Notes: generated from the letters alone by a model not told the origin. DNA of 64,000 nt from JACPKO01 sp964406775 (GCA_964406775.1 CAYOSW010000004.1:8148-72147), one strand, 5' to 3'. Positions 27,445 to 35,599 are shown, numbered from the stretch's first letter. Numbers and translations are program-made.

Positions 27445-27473
27445 AATGTATACCCTAGGGGGGTATATGTCAA
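27445..27473 (-). promoter_or_regulatory. csoR promoter with CsoR operator between -35 and -10
   Basis: On the minus strand TTGACA (27468-27473), 17 bp, TACATT (27445-27450), six bases, ATG. The 19-bp element TATACCCTAGGGGGGTATA (27449-27467) has arms TATACCC/GGGTATA, matching the G/C-tract palindromes bound by CsoR proteins. It occupies the whole spacer, so repressor binding would block RNA polymerase directly. Confidence 0.82.
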
Positions 27474-27637
27474 GCGGATGGTTTTGATTTGTAGAATCTA
27501 TTAATTAGAAATTCTGTGTATCTGAATAAAAACATAAACGCCATTTGAATTCCCTGGATTATAAAAGCCACAAGAAACATCAGCATAGAAAATAAAAAAT
27601 CCAGAGGAAGGGCTACAGCCTGGCAGAGGTTACACAT
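27470..27637 (-). CDS. Small membrane protein (55 aa) with N-terminal CxxC
   Basis: The frame from ATG 27637 to TGA 27470-27472 encodes 55 residues. The first codons overlap the stop of the transketolase C-subunit gene (8-nt overlap), typical of translational coupling. The N-terminus MCNLCQ has a CxxC, followed by a hydrophobic helix (about 10-38) and a basic tail. Its stop lies within the -35 box of the csoR promoter, so the two transcription units are packed together. No family recognised. It could be an unexpressed open frame, but the length, hydrophobicity and coupling favour a gene. Confidence 0.5.
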   Translation of the reverse strand: MCNLCQAVALPLDFLFSMLMFLVAFIIQGIQMAFMFLFRYTEFLINRFYKSKPSA

Positions 27638-28616
27638 TCTTTTTTCTTCTTAGTACTTCTAAAACCGCTTTTTTTATATTCTCCTGGGTTAATCCGAATT
27701 TTTTTAGTAGCTCTGCGGGTGTTCCGCTCTCACCGAAGGTGTCTTCTATTCCGATTCTTTTAATCGGAACCGGGAATGACTCCGAAACAGCCTCTGCAAC
27801 CGCACCTCCCAACCCTCCGTTTATCTGATGCTCCTCAGCTGTCACTATTGCACCTGTTTCCTCAGCTGCATTCAGAATTGTTTTAGTATCTAAAGGTTTA
27901 ATTGTGTGGTTATTTATTACCCGAACACTTATATTATCCTTTTCCAGTTCTTTAGCGACTTTTAACGCCATATAAACCATCTGTCCGCAGGCAATTATCG
28001 TTACGTCCTTTCCCTGCATTAAGACTTCAGCTTTACCGACTTCAAAAGGCGAGTTTTCACTTGTGATTGTCGGAACTTTATCGCGGGATAATCTTAAATA
28101 GGAAGGTTTACCATTTTTGGCGATGGCCAGAGTGGCTTTTTTAGCCTCAATCCAATCCGCAGGGACAACAACAACCATATTCGGGAGAACCCGCATCATA
28201 GCTATGTCCTCAAGCGCCTGGTGCGTTGCTCCGTCAGGACCGACCGAAATTCCGGAGTGTGATCCGACAATTTTTACCGGCTGATTGTTATAGCAGATGG
28301 TTGTTCTGATCTGCTCCCAATTTCTTCCGGGTGAAAAAGTGGCATAAGACGAGGTAAAAGGGATTTTTCCTTCGTGAGCCATACCGGAGGCAACCGTTAC
28401 TAAGTTTTGTTCGGCAACTCCGATTTCTATAAACCGCTCGGGAAACTTTTTCTTAAAAGCCTCCATCCTGGTTGATTCGGTAAGATCAGCACAAAGCCCA
28501 ACCACATTAGGATTTTCCTCCCCGGCAATAACCAACCCCTCCCCGAACCCATCCCTCGAGGGTTTCATTTCAATATCCTCATCAAATAATTTAGGATTTA
28601 GGGTAATATTTGTCAT
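27630..28616 (-). CDS. Transketolase, C-terminal subunit
   Basis: 328 residues covering the pyrimidine-binding and C-terminal domains of transketolase. VVGLCADLTEST, EIGVAEQNLVTVASGMA (the Glu that activates thiamine diphosphate) and THQALEDIAMMRVLPNMVV are characteristic. With the N-terminal subunit at 28919-29806 it forms the split form of the enzyme, which moves two-carbon ketol units between sugar phosphates. A small membrane protein gene is wedged between the two halves, 1 nt from this start. Confidence 0.93.
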   Translation of the reverse strand: MTNITLNPKLFDEDIEMKPSRDGFGEGLVIAGEENPNVVGLCADLTESTRMEAFKKKFPERFIEIGVAEQNLVTVASGMAHEGKIPFTSSYATFSPGRNWEQIRTTICYNNQPVKIVGSHSGISVGPDGATHQALEDIAMMRVLPNMVVVVPADWIEAKKATLAIAKNGKPSYLRLSRDKVPTITSENSPFEVGKAEVLMQGKDVTIIACGQMVYMALKVAKELEKDNISVRVINNHTIKPLDTKTILNAAEETGAIVTAEEHQINGGLGGAVAEAVSESFPVPIKRIGIEDTFGESGTPAELLKKFGLTQENIKKAVLEVLRRKKNV

Positions 28617-28617
28617 A

Positions 28618-28908
28618 TTATCTTTTTACATAATTTCTCAAAAACCTTCTGTTGATCATAAAGAATAATATAAAAGGAACGATGATAGTAAAGATTTTTA
28701 GTATTGGTTGTAAAACAGATGGAATAAAGCAATGACTAAAATCCAGTTCAGGATTTATAACTACACCAAGACCAGGTAATGGACAAACAAGAACAACATT
28801 CTGAAGATTGCTTAACACTAAAAATTGATTATAAAGTAAATCCACTGAAAGAAGTAAAAACCAAGTAAAAATAATACTTAAAAGTATTGATAAGATATTT
28901 ATTGCCAT
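28618..28908 (-). CDS. Unknown small membrane protein between the transketolase subunits
   Basis: 96 residues with two hydrophobic helices (about 3-25 and 65-87) joined by a loop containing two Cys (VCPLPGLG and FSHCFIP), and a basic C-terminus RRFLRNYVKR that probably stays inside. No family recognised. Its AT-rich codons and single-gene insertion between two halves of one enzyme are odd. It is 10 nt from the N-subunit stop and 1 nt from the C-subunit start, so it is part of the operon. Confidence 0.65.
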   Translation of the reverse strand: MAINILSILLSIIFTWFLLLSVDLLYNQFLVLSNLQNVVLVCPLPGLGVVINPELDFSHCFIPSVLQPILKIFTIIVPFILFFMINRRFLRNYVKR

Positions 28909-28918
28909 AAAATTTAGA

Positions 28919-29806
28919 TTATTCCTTGATACTTTTTATTTTTTTCTCTAACTCTTCTAACTGTTTCAACGCTTCTTTTGCTTGTTCTCCTTTTGCAGGA
29001 GCTCCTTCAATGTCCATCCCGTCCGGTGGTGCACCGTGCCATTCATATCTATTTTCCATATAGGAAACTCCTTTTCCGGGGATTGTGTTAGCAATAATCA
29101 TTGTCGGTTTATCGTATATAACTTTGGCATCCTCGCAGGCATTAATTATTTCATCAAAACTGTGACCGTTAATTTCAATTACATTCCAATTAAACGCCCG
29201 GTATTTATCGGCAACCGGATCAAGCTTCATAATATCCTCCGTGTGCCCGTCAATCTGCATATTATTGCGGTCCATTATCACTGTCAGATTTCCCAATTTA
29301 TAATTGGCGGCAAACATAATTGCTTCCCAGGTATTACCTTCCTGATGTTCGCCGTCCGAAGTCACGCAGTAAACACGCCAGGGCTTCTTATCCCGAATCC
29401 CGACTAAAGCCATCCCCGCAGCTTGGGATAAACCTGAGCCCAACGGACCGGAAGTTGTTTCAAGGCCCGGCAGAGCCTCTCTGTGCGGATGACCCTGCAA
29501 GCGGGTTCCAAGTTTGCGCAAAGTCTTCAGCTCATCAACCGGAAAAAATCCCCTGCGCGCCATAGCCGAATACATAACAGGGCAAATATGTCCGCAGGAT
29601 AAAACAAACCTATCCCTCTCATCCCAACCGGGTTTTTCCGGATTTATATTTAAAATTTTGAAGAAAAGAGCGGTAAAAACATCAGCCATCCCCAGAGGTC
29701 CGCCTGAATGACCCGAGCCGGCTTCAACCAGCATCTTAATAATATCCCGGCGGATTTCATTTGCCTGAAGTTCCAAATCCTTGAATTCGTGCGGGGACAG
29801 CTGCAT
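28919..29806 (-). CDS. Transketolase, N-terminal subunit
   Basis: 295 residues holding the thiamine-diphosphate-binding domain. GSGHSGGPLGMADVFTALF, GHPHREALPGLETTSGPLGSG (split here) and TSDGEHQEGNTWEAIMFA with the GDG-like metal/diphosphate motif (here SDGE..EGN) are the hallmarks. It partners the C-terminal subunit. It lies 36 nt after the LOG gene in the pentose-phosphate operon. Confidence 0.93.
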   Translation of the reverse strand: MQLSPHEFKDLELQANEIRRDIIKMLVEAGSGHSGGPLGMADVFTALFFKILNINPEKPGWDERDRFVLSCGHICPVMYSAMARRGFFPVDELKTLRKLGTRLQGHPHREALPGLETTSGPLGSGLSQAAGMALVGIRDKKPWRVYCVTSDGEHQEGNTWEAIMFAANYKLGNLTVIMDRNNMQIDGHTEDIMKLDPVADKYRAFNWNVIEINGHSFDEIINACEDAKVIYDKPTMIIANTIPGKGVSYMENRYEWHGAPPDGMDIEGAPAKGEQAKEALKQLEELEKKIKSIKE

Positions 29807-29842
29807 AAATTTAGTGTATCACGTAGTGAAAAAGTTACAAAG

Positions 29843-30514
29843 CTATATCGAAAAACCGTCAGTGGAAACCTTGAGATGGCCGTCGTGGTCACCGTGATCA
29901 ATCTCGCACTCAAAGTCGTATATAGCCTGTAAAACATCTTCCGGATTATCTACAATCTTATAGACCTTGAGCTCCTCGGGCCGCATTAACATATTTTCTT
30001 TGAAAACTTCGATAATCTTATGCCAAAACTTGCCGTATAAAATTAACGGCTTGTGATGACCGAAATAAAGACGGGCCAATCCCCAAGCCATACCGAACTC
30101 CGAAATCGTTCCGGTCCCGCCTTTAAAAATCACATAAATCTGACCCTGCTTCATCAGGGTTAAGGTTCTTTCAACATAGGTGTTAGTTTTAATTTCCTTA
30201 TCGAGTAAGTTTTTGGGGTCTTTGCCCTCGAAGTTTTTCATATCCTTAGGATATAAAGTTACGCCTATGACTTTTCCCCCGCCTTCTTTTGCCCCGAGGG
30301 AGGCTGCCAGCATTACTCCGGGACCTCCGCCGTCAACAACCGTATAACCGGCTTCAGCTAATCTTTTTGAAACTTTGAAAACATCGCGGAATAAATCATC
30401 TTTATTATCCGTGTTAGCGTGGCCGAAGATGGCTATGTTTTTAATTCTTTCGGCACGCAATTCACACTTTCTGCGTGCTTTAAATAATCTCCCAAATTTT
30501 TTCAACATTTTCAT
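29843..30514 (-). CDS. LOG-family protein (putative nucleotide phosphoribohydrolase)
   Basis: 223 residues. IAIFGHANTDNKDD opens the Rossmann-like domain, VVDGGGPGVMLAASLGAKEGGG is the GGGxGxM motif, and FKGGTGTISEFGMAW corresponds to PGGxGTxxE with the first Pro replaced by Lys. LOG enzymes cleave nucleoside monophosphates to base plus ribose-5-phosphate. That product would feed the surrounding pentose-phosphate genes (inference). Its start overlaps the rpe stop by 35 nt; an alternative ATG lies at 30508. Confidence 0.8.
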   Translation of the reverse strand: MKMLKKFGRLFKARRKCELRAERIKNIAIFGHANTDNKDDLFRDVFKVSKRLAEAGYTVVDGGGPGVMLAASLGAKEGGGKVIGVTLYPKDMKNFEGKDPKNLLDKEIKTNTYVERTLTLMKQGQIYVIFKGGTGTISEFGMAWGLARLYFGHHKPLILYGKFWHKIIEVFKENMLMRPEELKVYKIVDNPEDVLQAIYDFECEIDHGDHDGHLKVSTDGFSI

Positions 30515-31118
30515 CTAAATCCCCGTTTAAAAGAAAAGATCCGATAACCAGTTGATCAACTCCCGCTTCAACTAAATCTTTTGCGTTTGTATCCCTTACC
30601 GACCCATCAACGGAAATGTTTACATTCCAGTCTTTGGATTTTAATTTCTTAACTCTATCTATTGTAGCAGGAATAAAGGGCTGACCCTGAAAACCGGGAA
30701 TTATACCCATAACCAGAATCTGATCAATCTTATCTTTAAAAGGCTCAAGCGCTTCAAGAGCTGTCGTATCATTGATGGCAATTCCGGCTTCCATACCTGC
30801 ATCTTTTACCGCATCGATCACCTCATTCATCTCATCTTTACACTCAAAATGAAAAATAACTCTATCAAAGCCTGCGTCTTTTAACTTTTTAACCCACTCC
30901 AAAGGATGGGAAACCATCAAATGAGCTTCCTTTTTGAGATTTATCTCCACTTTTCCGACCTCCTCGGGACTAATAGTTTCGTTCGGGACAAAGTCGTTAT
31001 CGGCAAAATCTATATGCACCCAGCCTTCCTGAAAGGAATGCGAATTTTTAAGTCTTTCAATATGGGTTTTAAATTCCCCGATTGTTTTATCGAGGATTGC
31101 CGGAACTATCAGGATCAT
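30480..31118 (-). CDS. rpe: Ribulose-phosphate 3-epimerase
   Basis: 212 residues with a TIM-barrel pattern. VPAILDKTIGEF at the start, WVHIDFADNDFVPN with a metal-binding HxD, VMGIIPGFQGQPFIP (phosphate loop) and NISVDGSVRDTNAKDLVEAGVD with the catalytic Asp all match Rpe, though FAD replaces the usual MDG. It interconverts ribulose- and xylulose-5-phosphate. Coupled to rpiB by a 4-nt overlap. Confidence 0.88.
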   Translation of the reverse strand: MILIVPAILDKTIGEFKTHIERLKNSHSFQEGWVHIDFADNDFVPNETISPEEVGKVEINLKKEAHLMVSHPLEWVKKLKDAGFDRVIFHFECKDEMNEVIDAVKDAGMEAGIAINDTTALEALEPFKDKIDQILVMGIIPGFQGQPFIPATIDRVKKLKSKDWNVNISVDGSVRDTNAKDLVEAGVDQLVIGSFLLNGDLDENVEKIWEII

Positions 31119-31624
31119 TTGTATAAATTTTCTTCAATTTTCTTAATCTTTTCAATCCTTCTTTCGTGTCTCTCATCTCCGGAATATCTAGAGTCCAGAA
31201 ACAGCTTCACTGCGCGGGCTGCATCCTCCTCCGATAAAAACCTTGCACCCAAAGAAAGCATATTGGAATTGTTGTGCTCCCGGGTTAATCTGAGCATTTC
31301 AAAAGGATCATCGCTCGTTGTACCGGTAATATCGGTTGCGACCGGCGGAATCATCGGACCATAAAAGAGTGCGCATCTGACATTTTTAAACTTATTCGCA
31401 ACTATTGCCTCCCCCTGACCTGATCCTCCGAAGACGATTCCGAAACTTTCCGGGTTTTCCGAAACCTTGGCTGCCGCTTTTGAGATTAAATCAGGATAAT
31501 CGTCGTTCTTATCAAATTCGAGGGCTCCGCAATCCTCAACGTCGTGTCCCTCGCTCCTTAAAAAATCAGCGATTTTATTTTTCAACTCAAAGCCTGCGTG
31601 ATCAGTTCCGAGATAAATCTTCAT
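31115..31624 (-). CDS. rpiB: Ribose-5-phosphate isomerase B
   Basis: 169 residues from ATG 31624 (a second ATG two codons earlier at 31630). The frame is open to 31723, but the extra 33 residues do not belong to the family. KIYLGTDHAGFELKNKI is the RpiB/LacAB N-terminus. FGGSGQGEAIVANKFKNVRCALFY contains the anion hole and the usual catalytic Cys position replaced by Ser (GGSGQG), as in several RpiB enzymes. First gene of the operon rpiB-rpe-LOG-tktN-small membrane protein-tktC. Confidence 0.9.
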   Translation of the reverse strand: MKIYLGTDHAGFELKNKIADFLRSEGHDVEDCGALEFDKNDDYPDLISKAAAKVSENPESFGIVFGGSGQGEAIVANKFKNVRCALFYGPMIPPVATDITGTTSDDPFEMLRLTREHNNSNMLSLGARFLSEEDAARAVKLFLDSRYSGDERHERRIEKIKKIEENLYK

Positions 31625-31681
31625 ACGCATAGCGTATAGTTTACAGCTTTGGAAATCAAGGGATGAACTACTTTGATCCAG

Positions 31682-31769
31682 TTGAAGAAAGCCTGAATTT
31701 TTGCTTATAATGATGATGCTCAAACTAAAAAGTGGGTTTTCGAGAATACCGGCTACGTGCCGGTTTTTT
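31682..31769 (+). promoter_or_regulatory. Promoter followed at once by an intrinsic terminator (short RNA or attenuated leader)
   Basis: TTGAAG (31682-31687), 18 bp, TATAAT (31706-31711). About 40 nt later comes a hairpin ACCGGC-TACGT-GCCGGT (31748-31764) with a T run (31764-31769). The predicted transcript is about 50 nt. A short open frame starts at the ATG triplets just after the -10. It could be a small RNA or an upstream leader of the gene at 31839, which also has its own promoter. Confidence 0.5.
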
Positions 31770-31803
31770 CGTGATTTATACTCATTAATTAATAACCTAT
31801 AGT

Positions 31804-31832
31804 TTGATATTCTCTCTCGCCCTTGTTATAAT
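31804..31832 (+). promoter_or_regulatory. Strong leaderless-type promoter
   Basis: TTGATA (31804-31809), 17 bp, TATAAT (31827-31832), exactly six bases, then ATG at 31839. This is the clearest example of the -10-N6-ATG layout in the window. Confidence 0.75.
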
Positions 31833-31838
31833 TTCCGG

Positions 31839-32801
31839 ATGGCTGTTGCAGGCGTAGAGACCGAATATCATTTTAATACTCACGATGCGCTTAGAAAACT
31901 TTTGAGAGGTGTTTCACCTACTACAGTGTTTGTCCATCCTATTTTTCCAGATAAATTGCCCTGCCTCTCAGAAGAAGATCTCAAAGTCGGTCGCCTCAGT
32001 AAGAATGCTGATATTAAAAAAGCTATGGTTGGAGTTTTGCAAAGTGCGGCCTCAGCAGATATCGCCCACGCTTTTTTGCACACCTCAATACCGGCTTCAA
32101 GTCAAAGAGGAAGATACTCTCCTGGCATAAAAGCAACTGTAAATTTAATTGATGCTTGCATATTCCCACAGTTTGAAGAAACTGTTCGGCCTGCTTTTTA
32201 TGGAGTTTTAGATGCTTATCATTCAGGCTCCATACAGGCACCTCTCCTTGACCGTTTGATAGCAATTTACGGACCTCTCCTTGAACCGGCTCCTTCTGTA
32301 ACAAGAATGGAGGTTGGTGCTAAATTCAGCAGAAACCGCAAAACTTTGGATCTTTATACGAAGGATTACACACACATTCTTGCAGATTTGTTTGAAATCG
32401 AAAGCAAGAAGAGACCAGATGTATCAGAGTTATCAGATCTAATAGAGCACTCGACTTCAATTATAGGTGCGATGGCAGTTCGTAGTACCCAATTCTTATT
32501 GACTGCGTCTTTTGTCTTAACAGGCGATACAAGACCAACCGTCAACCCATATAATCCAACCAATTTTCAGTTAACTCGCCGTCCCGACGGTAAACTTTCC
32601 GGCAAAATCCGCAGAAATGTCCGGGAAAAATTTGAGTCTGAATATCCGAACACCTTAAGATTGGCTCCTCGAGATGAACCCTTTCTCGTCACAGGCTGTC
32701 CTGCAGCCTCCGACTTGATTGAGCTTGTACTTCAACGATATGCACAAGCTGTACGAAATAATGCCGAGGGCAACTACAACACCTACAAAACAGTAGAATG
32801 A
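31839..32801 (+). CDS. Unknown conserved-looking protein (320 aa)
   Basis: 320 residues, soluble, mixed composition, no signal peptide or membrane helix. No catalytic motif recognised. Visible features are an N-terminal ETEYHFNTHDALRKLL helix, a central predicted helical region (about 60-235) and a basic segment LTRRPDGKLSGKIRRNVREKFESE near 260. It stands alone on the plus strand, preceded by a near-perfect leaderless promoter and an upstream promoter-terminator unit, which suggests it is well expressed and regulated. Function unknown. Confidence 0.75.
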   Translation: MAVAGVETEYHFNTHDALRKLLRGVSPTTVFVHPIFPDKLPCLSEEDLKVGRLSKNADIKKAMVGVLQSAASADIAHAFLHTSIPASSQRGRYSPGIKATVNLIDACIFPQFEETVRPAFYGVLDAYHSGSIQAPLLDRLIAIYGPLLEPAPSVTRMEVGAKFSRNRKTLDLYTKDYTHILADLFEIESKKRPDVSELSDLIEHSTSIIGAMAVRSTQFLLTASFVLTGDTRPTVNPYNPTNFQLTRRPDGKLSGKIRRNVREKFESEYPNTLRLAPRDEPFLVTGCPAASDLIELVLQRYAQAVRNNAEGNYNTYKTVE

Positions 32802-32818
32802 TTGCCCTGAATATCTAC

Positions 32819-32847
32819 TGGACATTTTAATTCAAACGTTCTAGTAT
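32819..32847 (+). promoter_or_regulatory. Promoter of the exonuclease/GIY-YIG gene
   Basis: TGGACA (32819-32824), 17 bp, TAGTAT (32842-32847), about 21 nt before the ATG at 32869. Confidence 0.5.
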
Positions 32848-32868
32848 GGGGTTTCTTCGGTTTTGCAT

Positions 32869-34278
32869 ATGGACTTGCCCAAGAATCTCACTTTTGTTGA
32901 TATTGAAACCACAGGTGGCTCGGTAACCGCCGACCGGATTATTGAAATCGGAATTTTAAAAGTCCGCGACAATAAACTTGAAAAAACTTACCAGACTTTT
33001 TTAAATCCCGACCGTCCGCTTCCGGGAGAAATCCAACTTTTAACCGGGATTAACCCTTCGGATTTAGAAAAAGCTCCTTCTTTTTTTGATATTAAAGACG
33101 ATCTGCAGGAGTATTTTAATGAATCGGTGTTTGTGGCGCATAACGCCAGGTTTGATTACGGATTTTTAAAGCAGGAATTTTTGCGTTACGGGGTAAAATT
33201 TACTCCCCGCCAGCTTTGCACAGTAAAGCTTTCAAGATTACTTTTCCCCGAGCACAGACACCATAATTTAGACAGCATTATTGAGAGATTCCGGTTTGAT
33301 ATCCAAAACCGTCACCGGGCTTTTTCGGACGCCAAAATTCTGTGGGATTTTTATCAGGAAATTCAAAATCTTTTTCCGCCGGAAAAATTAGTTCAAACTG
33401 TGAGCCATATCTTAAAAAAGCCCAACACTCCGCCGGGCTTAAAAACTTTCGACCTCTCCCATCTTCCCGAATCGCCGGGAGTTTATATTTTTTACGGAAA
33501 ATCCGGTGTTCCTCTTTACGTAGGAAAATCGAAAAATATCCGAGAGCGGGTTTTTAATCATTTTTCATTGAGTGCCGGCAATTCGCTGGAGATGAAAATC
33601 TATAATCAGGTAGAGAGTGTTGAGTTCGTCGAAACAGCCGGAGAGCTTGGCGCATTTCTAAAAGAATCGGAAATGATAAAAAAGTTAATGCCTCTATATA
33701 ACCGTATGCTGCGGAATAAGGAGAAACTCACAGTTGCCAGGAAAGATTTAATTGACGGAATTTTTACAATAAAGCTTGAGGAAAGTGATTTCATAGGTTC
33801 TGATTCACTCAGCGAAATTATGGGAGTTTTTAAAAATAAAAGGACAGCCCGAGAAAATTTAGTGGCTCTTGCTAAAGAATTTAATCTTTGCGACAGATTT
33901 TTGGATTTGGAAAAAACAAAAAGTTCCTGCTTTAATTACCGCCTGGGTAAATGTTCCGGTATATGCGCAGGGAAAGAGAATACAGCTAAATATAATCTGA
34001 GATTTATTGAGGCTTTTATAAGTTCCAAAATAAAATCCTGGCCCTATAAGGGGCCTATTATAATAAAGGAAGTGAGTGAAAACTCCGGTAAAGAGGAACA
34101 ATTCTTGGCGGATAATTGGTGCATTATTCAAAAACACGAAGGCGACAACGATATCATAAAAGATCTGGAGTTTGACCTCGATGCATATAAAATTTTAAAA
34201 AGATTCCTCTTTAAAAATCCCAACCAAATAGTACTAAAAAATTACGGGGAGGCCGTTTTTTCACCCGACCTCCCCTGA
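32869..34278 (+). CDS. DnaQ-like exonuclease fused to GIY-YIG (UvrC/Cho-like) nuclease
   Basis: 469 residues from ATG 32869 (TTG at 32863 also in frame). Residues about 5-170 are a DEDDh exonuclease as in DNA polymerase III epsilon: VDIETTGG, VAHNARFDYGFL and HRAFSDAK with the catalytic His. Residues about 200-285 are a GIY-YIG domain: SPGVYIFYGKSGVPLYVGKSKNIRERVFNHF. The C-terminal part has CFNYRLGKCSGICAG, a Cys cluster also seen in Cho/UvrC-like proteins. The same fusion is known in other bacteria and is tied to DNA repair or proofreading. No UvrC helix-hairpin-helix end is present. Confidence 0.88.
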   Translation: MDLPKNLTFVDIETTGGSVTADRIIEIGILKVRDNKLEKTYQTFLNPDRPLPGEIQLLTGINPSDLEKAPSFFDIKDDLQEYFNESVFVAHNARFDYGFLKQEFLRYGVKFTPRQLCTVKLSRLLFPEHRHHNLDSIIERFRFDIQNRHRAFSDAKILWDFYQEIQNLFPPEKLVQTVSHILKKPNTPPGLKTFDLSHLPESPGVYIFYGKSGVPLYVGKSKNIRERVFNHFSLSAGNSLEMKIYNQVESVEFVETAGELGAFLKESEMIKKLMPLYNRMLRNKEKLTVARKDLIDGIFTIKLEESDFIGSDSLSEIMGVFKNKRTARENLVALAKEFNLCDRFLDLEKTKSSCFNYRLGKCSGICAGKENTAKYNLRFIEAFISSKIKSWPYKGPIIIKEVSENSGKEEQFLADNWCIIQKHEGDNDIIKDLEFDLDAYKILKRFLFKNPNQIVLKNYGEAVFSPDLP

Positions 34279-34286
34279 AGTACATC

Positions 34287-34598
34287 TCATTTTAATCTCC
34301 TTCTTACTGCTTTAAGCAGCTGGGGGTTTACGTAAACTCCCCTTTTTTCAAAATCCTGATATGCCCAGCCTAAAACGTCTTTGGCATATTTCTGATCATT
34401 TGTTGCCAAAGTATGAGCAAATCCAGACAATTCTCTAAGCAATCCGGATTGTCCGACTATCTTGGCAAGTCTCGCCCTATCGTGAGGCCTGTCGATGCTC
34501 GCCATAGCCATCCGCATTGAAGTTTCGGTTACAGCTGTTTTCCAATGTTCCGTGGATACAAACGCGACATCCTGTCTTCTTTGTTGTTCAACTACCAT
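34287..34598 (-). CDS. Small unknown protein co-transcribed with the ATP-grasp ligase
   Basis: 103 residues, predicted mostly helical, basic C-terminus (VNPQLLKAVRRRLK). No family recognised. The ATG is 2 nt after the ATP-grasp stop, with a GGAGG-type ribosome site inside the end of that gene, so it is in the same T-box-controlled operon. It could be a substrate, carrier or regulator of the ligase; nothing in the sequence decides this. Confidence 0.65.
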   Translation of the reverse strand: MVVEQQRRQDVAFVSTEHWKTAVTETSMRMAMASIDRPHDRARLAKIVGQSGLLRELSGFAHTLATNDQKYAKDVLGWAYQDFEKRGVYVNPQLLKAVRRRLK

Positions 34599-34600
34599 TA

Positions 34601-35572
34601 TTATTCACCTCCTTTCAAAACTTTTTTGTATTCCTCAATAAAAAAATCGGCCAGCATTCCCCAACCGTCAATCCCGTACTCCTGCTTGAAAGAAGAGCGT
34701 AAAATCGAAAGGGCGTTAATGTCATAAACGAACCAATCTCCTTTTTGATCAACCAAATATTCAACACCTCCGCATTCCAGTCCGGCTTTTTGCACTGTTT
34801 TTTCTATGGCTTTTACAATTCCAGAAGGAATATCCCGAAAAAGTTCAAAGCGGACTGAGTCTCCGGGATTTGCAACACAATACCCGATTTCATTTTTCGC
34901 TTCGCCTCTCTCTATATCACAGGAGTCCGAAGGACATAAATTAAAAGTTCCCGGGGTAAAAACTTTCATCGCATAAATAACTTTTCCGTTAATAGTTTCT
35001 ACCCTGATGATGTTATTTTCTTTCGGCTGTATAAATTCTTGAAGAATCAATAAATTATCAGTAGGCATAATTAAAGATTTGTCACCAATCGCATCAGCAA
35101 GAGACCGCTTTGACGTAAATTTTTGAATCCCCACCCCCGAACCTCCCAAATTAGGTTTGATGACTACCGGGAAAGTAAGTGAATCGATATTTTTTAGAAT
35201 CCCGGATAATGAATTAACTATCACCGACTTTGGCTGAGGAATACCCCAACTCCTTAGTAGCGACAACTGAAATGCCTTGTTTGTCTCAAGAATGACTGCC
35301 CTGGAACCGTTTATCACTCTTTTTCCTAAAGATTCCAAATATAGGATGTAATTTAATGTGAATGAGAAAGCCGATGAGTGATTACGGTTTCCCGCACTTG
35401 GACTTAAACGGTTTACAAAAAAAGGATATTTTATACCTGAAGTTGCATCGTATGCGGATGATGAGATATCCATCCTTTCATAGGAAATGTTTCTTCCGGA
35501 AAATTCCTGATATAGGGCGTCCAGCCAGAATGGATGTTCGTCTAAAATAATAATCGGTTGTTTATTGCTCAT
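34601..35572 (-). CDS. ATP-grasp ligase, RimK-like
   Basis: 323 residues. FPVVIKPNLGGSGVGIQKF near residue 140 is the ATP-binding Lys and Gly-rich loop, ILQEFIQPKENNIIRVETINGKVIYAMKV is the central sheet, and GGVEYLVDQKGDWFVYDINAL near 285 has the metal-binding Asp/Asn. The family joins a carboxylate to an amine through an acyl-phosphate, as in RimK (Glu addition), D-Ala ligases and peptide-modifying enzymes. The gene has a GAGG ribosome site and lies behind a T-box riboswitch, so its substrate is probably an amino acid (inference). Confidence 0.82.
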   Translation of the reverse strand: MSNKQPIIILDEHPFWLDALYQEFSGRNISYERMDISSSAYDATSGIKYPFFVNRLSPSAGNRNHSSAFSFTLNYILYLESLGKRVINGSRAVILETNKAFQLSLLRSWGIPQPKSVIVNSLSGILKNIDSLTFPVVIKPNLGGSGVGIQKFTSKRSLADAIGDKSLIMPTDNLLILQEFIQPKENNIIRVETINGKVIYAMKVFTPGTFNLCPSDSCDIERGEAKNEIGYCVANPGDSVRFELFRDIPSGIVKAIEKTVQKAGLECGGVEYLVDQKGDWFVYDINALSILRSSFKQEYGIDGWGMLADFFIEEYKKVLKGGE

Positions 35573-35599
35573 TTTTTATCCTCACAAAATTTGGCCACT

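Noticed and set aside
31625..31723. Extended N-terminus of RpiB
   Set aside because: 33 extra residues without family similarity; MKIYLGTDHAG is the family N-terminus.
34247..34277. GGGGAGG/CCTCCCC hairpin at the end of the nuclease gene as terminator
   Set aside because: Arms lie within the coding sequence with a long loop and no T run after the second arm.
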